A program made the position numbers and the translations under genes. DNA of 64,000 bases from Cedecea neteri NBRC 105707 = ATCC 33855 (GTDB lineage: Bacteria; Pseudomonadota; Gammaproteobacteria; Enterobacterales; Enterobacteriaceae), in assembly GCF_001571265.1 (NCBI RefSeq), contig NZ_BCTL01000007.1:124001-188000 (forward strand). Reading direction: 5' to 3'. This document shows positions 60,504 to 64,000 of this stretch, in pieces. Within the stretch, counting starts at the first letter, position 1; the number at the start of each line of letters is the position of its first letter. The notes under the pieces were generated by a model. That model saw only the letters and a list, made by a program, of their open reading frames with translations. It had not been told where the DNA came from and searched no databases.

Positions 60504-61292
60504 GTGATTGATAAGTCTGCCTTTATTCATCCAACCGCTATTGTGGAAGAAGGTGCCATTATTGGTGCTAACGTTCACATTGGCCCGTTTTGTCTCGTAG
60601 GTCCAAACGTTGAAATCGGCGAAGGCACGGTTCTGAAATCTCATGTTGTCGTCAATGGTCATACTAAAATCGGCCGTGACAATGAGATCTACCAGTTCGC
60701 GTCTATCGGTGAAGTTAACCAGGATCTGAAATATGCGGGTGAACCAACTCGCGTGGAAATTGGCGATCGCAACCGCATTCGCGAAAGCGTCACCATCCAC
60801 CGCGGTACGGTGCAAGATGCTGGATTAACGAAGGTGGGAAGCGATAACCTGCTGATGATCAATGCGCACGTTGCGCATGATTGCCAGATTGGCGATCGCG
60901 TTATCCTTGCGAACAATGCAACGCTCGCGGGTCACGTGCAAATCGGGGATCACGCTATCATCGGCGGAATGACCGCGGTGCATCAGTTCTGCATCATCGG
61001 CGCTCATGTGATGGTTGGCGGCTGTTCCGGCGTAGCTCAGGACGTTCCTCCTTACGTTATCGCGCAGGGTAACCATGCGACACCGTTTGGCGTGAACATT
61101 GAAGGCCTGAAGCGTCGCGGTTTCAGCAAAGAGGCGCTGCACGCTATTCGTAACGCCTACAAGATCCTCTATCGCAGCGGCAAAACGCTTGAAGAGGCGA
61201 AGCCGGAAATTGCTGAAATTGCAGCTCAGCATCCGGAAGTAAACGCATTTGTTGAATTCTTTGCGCGCTCCACGCGCGGTCTGATTCGTTAA
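60504..61292 (+). CDS. lpxA: UDP-N-acetylglucosamine acyltransferase
   Basis: A 262-residue first enzyme of lipid A synthesis. Left-handed beta-helix of hexapeptide repeats at residues 1-185 and a helical C-terminus. The catalytic His is in [10 protein letters not shown] near residue 125, and [15 protein letters not shown] is conserved. It starts with GTG (60504) 3 bp after fabZ, with GGGAGG upstream at 60490-60495. lpxB follows at once. Confidence 0.97.
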   Translation: MIDKSAFIHPTAIVEEGAIIGANVHIGPFCLVGPNVEIGEGTVLKSHVVVNGHTKIGRDNEIYQFASIGEVNQDLKYAGEPTRVEIGDRNRIRESVTIHRGTVQDAGLTKVGSDNLLMINAHVAHDCQIGDRVILANNATLAGHVQIGDHAIIGGMTAVHQFCIIGAHVMVGGCSGVAQDVPPYVIAQGNHATPFGVNIEGLKRRGFSKEALHAIRNAYKILYRSGKTLEEAKPEIAEIAAQHPEVNAFVEFFARSTRGLIR

Positions 61293-62441
61293 ATGAAGCC
61301 TGATCGTCCCCTCACGATTGCCCTGGTCGCCGGAGAAACTTCCGGCGATATTCTTGGTGCCGGACTTATTCGCGAACTGAAAGCTCGGATGCCTGATGCC
61401 CGCTTTGTTGGCGTGGCCGGGCCGCTTATGCAGGCCGAAGGTTGTGAAGCCTGGTATGAAATGGAAGAGCTTGCGGTCATGGGCATCGTTGAAGTGCTTG
61501 GCCGTTTACGTCGCCTGCTTCAGATCCGCAGTGACCTCACGAAACGCTTCACCGAACTGCAGCCCGATGTCTTTGTTGGCATCGATGCTCCGGATTTCAA
61601 CATTACCCTTGAAGGCAACCTCAAGAAGCAGGGGATCCGCACGATCCACTACGTCAGTCCGTCCGTTTGGGCATGGCGGCAAAAACGTGTTTTCAAAATT
61701 GGCAGAGCGACCGATCTGGTACTGGCTTTTCTGCCTTTCGAAAAAGCGTTTTACGACCGGTTTAACGTCCCGTGTCGCTTCATCGGGCACACCATGGCGG
61801 ATGCCATGCCGCTCGATCCTGATAAAAATGCTGCTCGCGCTACGTTAGGCATTGCGGCAGATGCAAAATGCCTGGCGCTATTGCCCGGCAGCCGTGGTGC
61901 TGAGGTCGAAATGCTCAGCGCGGACTTCCTGAGAACCGCCCAGTTGCTGCGTAAGCGCTGGCCTGCGCTGGAAGTCGTGGTGCCGCTGGTGAATGCAAAA
62001 CGTCGCGAGCAGTTTGAAAAGATCAAGGCTGAGATTGCCCCAGAGCTACACGTCCATCTGCTTGATGGGAAAGCACGTGAAGCAATGATCGCCAGCGATG
62101 CAGCGCTTCTGGCCTCCGGCACGGCCGCGCTTGAATGTATGTTGGCGAAATGTCCGATGGTCGTTGGCTATCGCATGAAGCCGTTTACGTTCTGGCTGGC
62201 GAAGCGACTGGTGAAAACCGATTACGTTTCATTGCCAAATTTACTGGCAGGCCGCGAGCTGGTTAAAGAACTACTGCAAAATGAATGTGAGCCTATCGGG
62301 CTTGCCTGCGCGCTGGAGCCGCTGCTGGAAGATGGGGCTGTCAGCCATCAGATGCACGACACCTTCCGGGATTTGCATCAACAGATCCGTTGTAATGCGG
62401 ACAAACAGGCGGCTGACGCCGTGCTGGAGCTGGCTCAATGA
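61293..62441 (+). CDS. lpxB: Lipid-A-disaccharide synthase
   Basis: A 382-residue GT-B glycosyltransferase of family GT19. It joins 2,3-diacyl-GlcN-1-P (lipid X) to UDP-2,3-diacyl-GlcN on the membrane surface. Conserved segments: [11 protein letters not shown] near residue 12, IDAPDFN near 95, [11 protein letters not shown] near 120 and LASGTAALE near 270. It starts directly after the lpxA stop (TAA then ATG) and overlaps rnhB by 4 bp. Confidence 0.97.
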   Translation: MKPDRPLTIALVAGETSGDILGAGLIRELKARMPDARFVGVAGPLMQAEGCEAWYEMEELAVMGIVEVLGRLRRLLQIRSDLTKRFTELQPDVFVGIDAPDFNITLEGNLKKQGIRTIHYVSPSVWAWRQKRVFKIGRATDLVLAFLPFEKAFYDRFNVPCRFIGHTMADAMPLDPDKNAARATLGIAADAKCLALLPGSRGAEVEMLSADFLRTAQLLRKRWPALEVVVPLVNAKRREQFEKIKAEIAPELHVHLLDGKAREAMIASDAALLASGTAALECMLAKCPMVVGYRMKPFTFWLAKRLVKTDYVSLPNLLAGRELVKELLQNECEPIGLACALEPLLEDGAVSHQMHDTFRDLHQQIRCNADKQAADAVLELAQ

Positions 62442-63034
62442 TCGAATTTGTTTACCCGCATACGCACCTTGTCGCCGGCGTGGATGAAGTAGGACGCGGG
62501 CCTTTGGTTGGCGCCGTTGTCACTGCGGCAGTGATCCTCGATCCGGCAAGGCCGATTATTGGGCTGGCGGATTCGAAAAAATTATCTGAAAAACGCCGTC
62601 TGGCGCTGTATGACGAAATCGTCGAAAAGGCATTGAGCTGGAGTCTGGGCCGCGCCGAGCCGGACGAGATCGACAACATCAACATTTTGCACGCCACGAT
62701 GCTGGCCATGCAACGTGCGGTTGCGGGCCTGAATATTGTGCCTGAATACGTGCTGATTGACGGCAATCGCTGTCCGGCGCTGCCTATGCCTTCGCTGGCT
62801 GTAGTAAAAGGCGACAGCCGGGTGGCAGAAATCAGCGCGGCGTCAATACTTGCCAAAGTCACGCGCGATCGTGAAATGGCCGAGTTGGATCTCAGTTTCC
62901 CGCAATACGGTTTTGCTCAGCACAAGGGCTACCCAACCGCTTTTCATCTCGAAAAGCTTGCCGAGCATGGTGCAACTGAGCATCATCGCCGCAGCTTTGG
63001 CCCCGTCAAACGCGCGCTTGGGCTCGTCTCCTGA
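62438..63034 (+). CDS. rnhB: Ribonuclease HII
   Basis: A 198-residue ribonuclease that removes misinserted ribonucleotides and RNA-DNA hybrids. The D-E-D-D metal residues can be placed: Asp16-Glu17 (GVDEVGRG), Asp108 (LIDGN) and Asp126 (KGDSR). Start overlaps the lpxB stop (ATGA), and it precedes dnaE by 34 bp, so lipid A and replication genes share a transcript. Length equals E. coli. Confidence 0.96.
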   Translation: MIEFVYPHTHLVAGVDEVGRGPLVGAVVTAAVILDPARPIIGLADSKKLSEKRRLALYDEIVEKALSWSLGRAEPDEIDNINILHATMLAMQRAVAGLNIVPEYVLIDGNRCPALPMPSLAVVKGDSRVAEISAASILAKVTRDREMAELDLSFPQYGFAQHKGYPTAFHLEKLAEHGATEHHRRSFGPVKRALGLVS

Positions 63035-63068
63035 GCGTTAGTAGCTGATATAGAGTAATTGGTGAGAG

Positions 63069-64000
63069 ATGGCTGAACCACGTTTCATTCACCTTCGGGT
63101 GCACAGCGACTATTCCATGATTGACGGGCTGGCTAAGACCGGGCCGCTGGTAAAAAAAGCCGCGGCGCTGGGAATGCCTGCTCTCGCTATCACCGATTTC
63201 ACCAACCTTTGTGGTTTGGTCAAATTCTACGGTTCCGGTCACGGCGCCGGTATCAAGCCAATCATAGGTGCGGACTTCAACGTTGCCAACGAGCTGTTGG
63301 GCGATGAGCTTAGCCATTTGACGGTGCTAGCCGCGAACAATGAAGGCTATCAAAACCTCACTTTACTGATCTCTCGCGCCTACCAGCGTGGCTACGGCGC
63401 GGCAGGTCCGATTATCGATCGTGAATGGCTGGTAGAGTTAAACGAAGGGCTGATCCTGCTCTCCGGCGGGCGCATGGGAGATATTGGCAAAAGCCTGCTT
63501 CGTGGAAACCAGCCGTTGGTCGATCAGTGTCTGGAATTCTGGCAGCAGCATTTTGCCGATCGCTTCTATCTGGAATTGATTCGTACCGGCCGAGTGGATG
63601 AAGAGAACTATCTTCACGCTGCCGTAGCGCTGGCCGACGAACGCGGTCTGCCGGTGGTGGCAACTAACGACGTCCGCTTTATTGATGCCGGAGACTTTGA
63701 CGCGCATGAAATCCGCGTAGCTATCCACGACGGCTTCACGCTGGACGATCCTAAGCGCCCGCGCAATTACTCCGCTCAGCAGTACATGCGTAGCGAAGAA
63801 GAGATGTGCGAGCTGTTCTCGGATATCCCTGAAGCGCTGGAAAACAGTGTCGAAATCGCCAAACGTTGTAACGTTACCGTGCGCCTTGGTGAGTACTTCC
63901 TGCCGCAATTCCCGACCGGTGATATGAGCACCGAAGACTTCCTGGTCATGAAATCGAAAGAGGGGCTGGAGGAGCGTCTTGAATTCCTGTTCCCTGATCC
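63069..64000 (+). CDS. dnaE: DNA polymerase III alpha subunit, N-terminal part only
   Basis: The first ~310 codons of the replicative polymerase subunit; the gene runs off the window. The N-terminal PHP domain is visible ([16 protein letters not shown] near residues 4-20, [10 protein letters not shown] near 44, [12 protein letters not shown] near 200). As in E. coli, some of the metal-binding His residues expected of an active PHP phosphoesterase appear replaced. ATG 63069 (MAEPRFIHL) has GTGAGAG upstream. The frame stays open to the last base. Confidence 0.97.
   Translation, partial: MAEPRFIHLRVHSDYSMIDGLAKTGPLVKKAAALGMPALAITDFTNLCGLVKFYGSGHGAGIKPIIGADFNVANELLGDELSHLTVLAANNEGYQNLTLLISRAYQRGYGAAGPIIDREWLVELNEGLILLSGGRMGDIGKSLLRGNQPLVDQCLEFWQQHFADRFYLELIRTGRVDEENYLHAAVALADERGLPVVATNDVRFIDAGDFDAHEIRVAIHDGFTLDDPKRPRNYSAQQYMRSEEEMCELFSDIPEALENSVEIAKRCNVTVRLGEYFLPQFPTGDMSTEDFLVMKSKEGLEERLEFLFPD

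Overview
The window is a continuous stretch of an enteric bacterial chromosome (Enterobacteriaceae, close to Escherichia, Enterobacter, Klebsiella and Cedecea). It runs from the last part of aceF to the first third of dnaE. Nearly every protein is a close, full-length relative of its E. coli K-12 counterpart, and the gene order follows the E. coli aceF-to-dnaE segment. The genus cannot be fixed from this sequence alone. Comparisons with E. coli below are from memory of that genome, not from a search run here.

Layout. 1-5.7 kb: central carbon metabolism (aceF end, lpd, acnB, yacL). 5.8-11.8 kb: yacC, the copper oxidase cueO, the quinoprotein glucose dehydrogenase gcd, hpt, and the carbonic anhydrase can. 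11.9-15.5 kb: ABC exporter yadGH, PTS-like yadI, deacetylase yadE. 15.5-22.5 kb, minus strand: the pantothenate genes panD, panC and panB, then folK-pcnB, gluQ-dksA and sfsA-thpR. 22.6-33.9 kb, plus strand: hrpB, mrcB and the ferrichrome operon fhuACDB. 34-44 kb: hemL, clcA, erpA, yadS-btuF-mtn, dgt, degP, yaeH, dapD. 44-47.7 kb, minus strand: glnD and map. 47.8-64 kb, plus strand: translation and envelope genes rpsB, tsf, pyrH, frr, dxr, ispU, cdsA, rseP, bamA, skp, lpxD, fabZ, lpxA, lpxB, rnhB and dnaE.

How the genes work together. The 50.7-63 kb block joins isoprenoid, undecaprenyl-phosphate, phospholipid and lipid A synthesis to outer-membrane protein assembly. mrcB and degP add peptidoglycan synthesis and periplasmic quality control. 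fhuACDB, btuF, erpA and hemL cover ferrichrome, cobalamin, Fe-S and haem supply. Regulatory sites readable directly include a CueR-type promoter (cueO), a perfect CRP palindrome (gcd/hpt), a Fur box (fhuA), a sigma-E promoter with a CpxR-like element (degP) and the S2 leader (rpsB).

Differences from the E. coli layout. yacH, speDE, rpnC, the yad fimbrial cluster and cdaR are all missing from their usual slots. The lpd-acnB gap holds a coding relic and a possible small RNA. The dxr-ispU gap has a promoter followed at once by two hairpins and a terminator. A small palindromic repeat occurs four times at gene ends.

No tRNA, rRNA, CRISPR array, insertion sequence, prophage or defence island was seen. 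I found no convincing undescribed multi-gene system. The best unexplained signals are the two candidate short RNAs and the coding relic.
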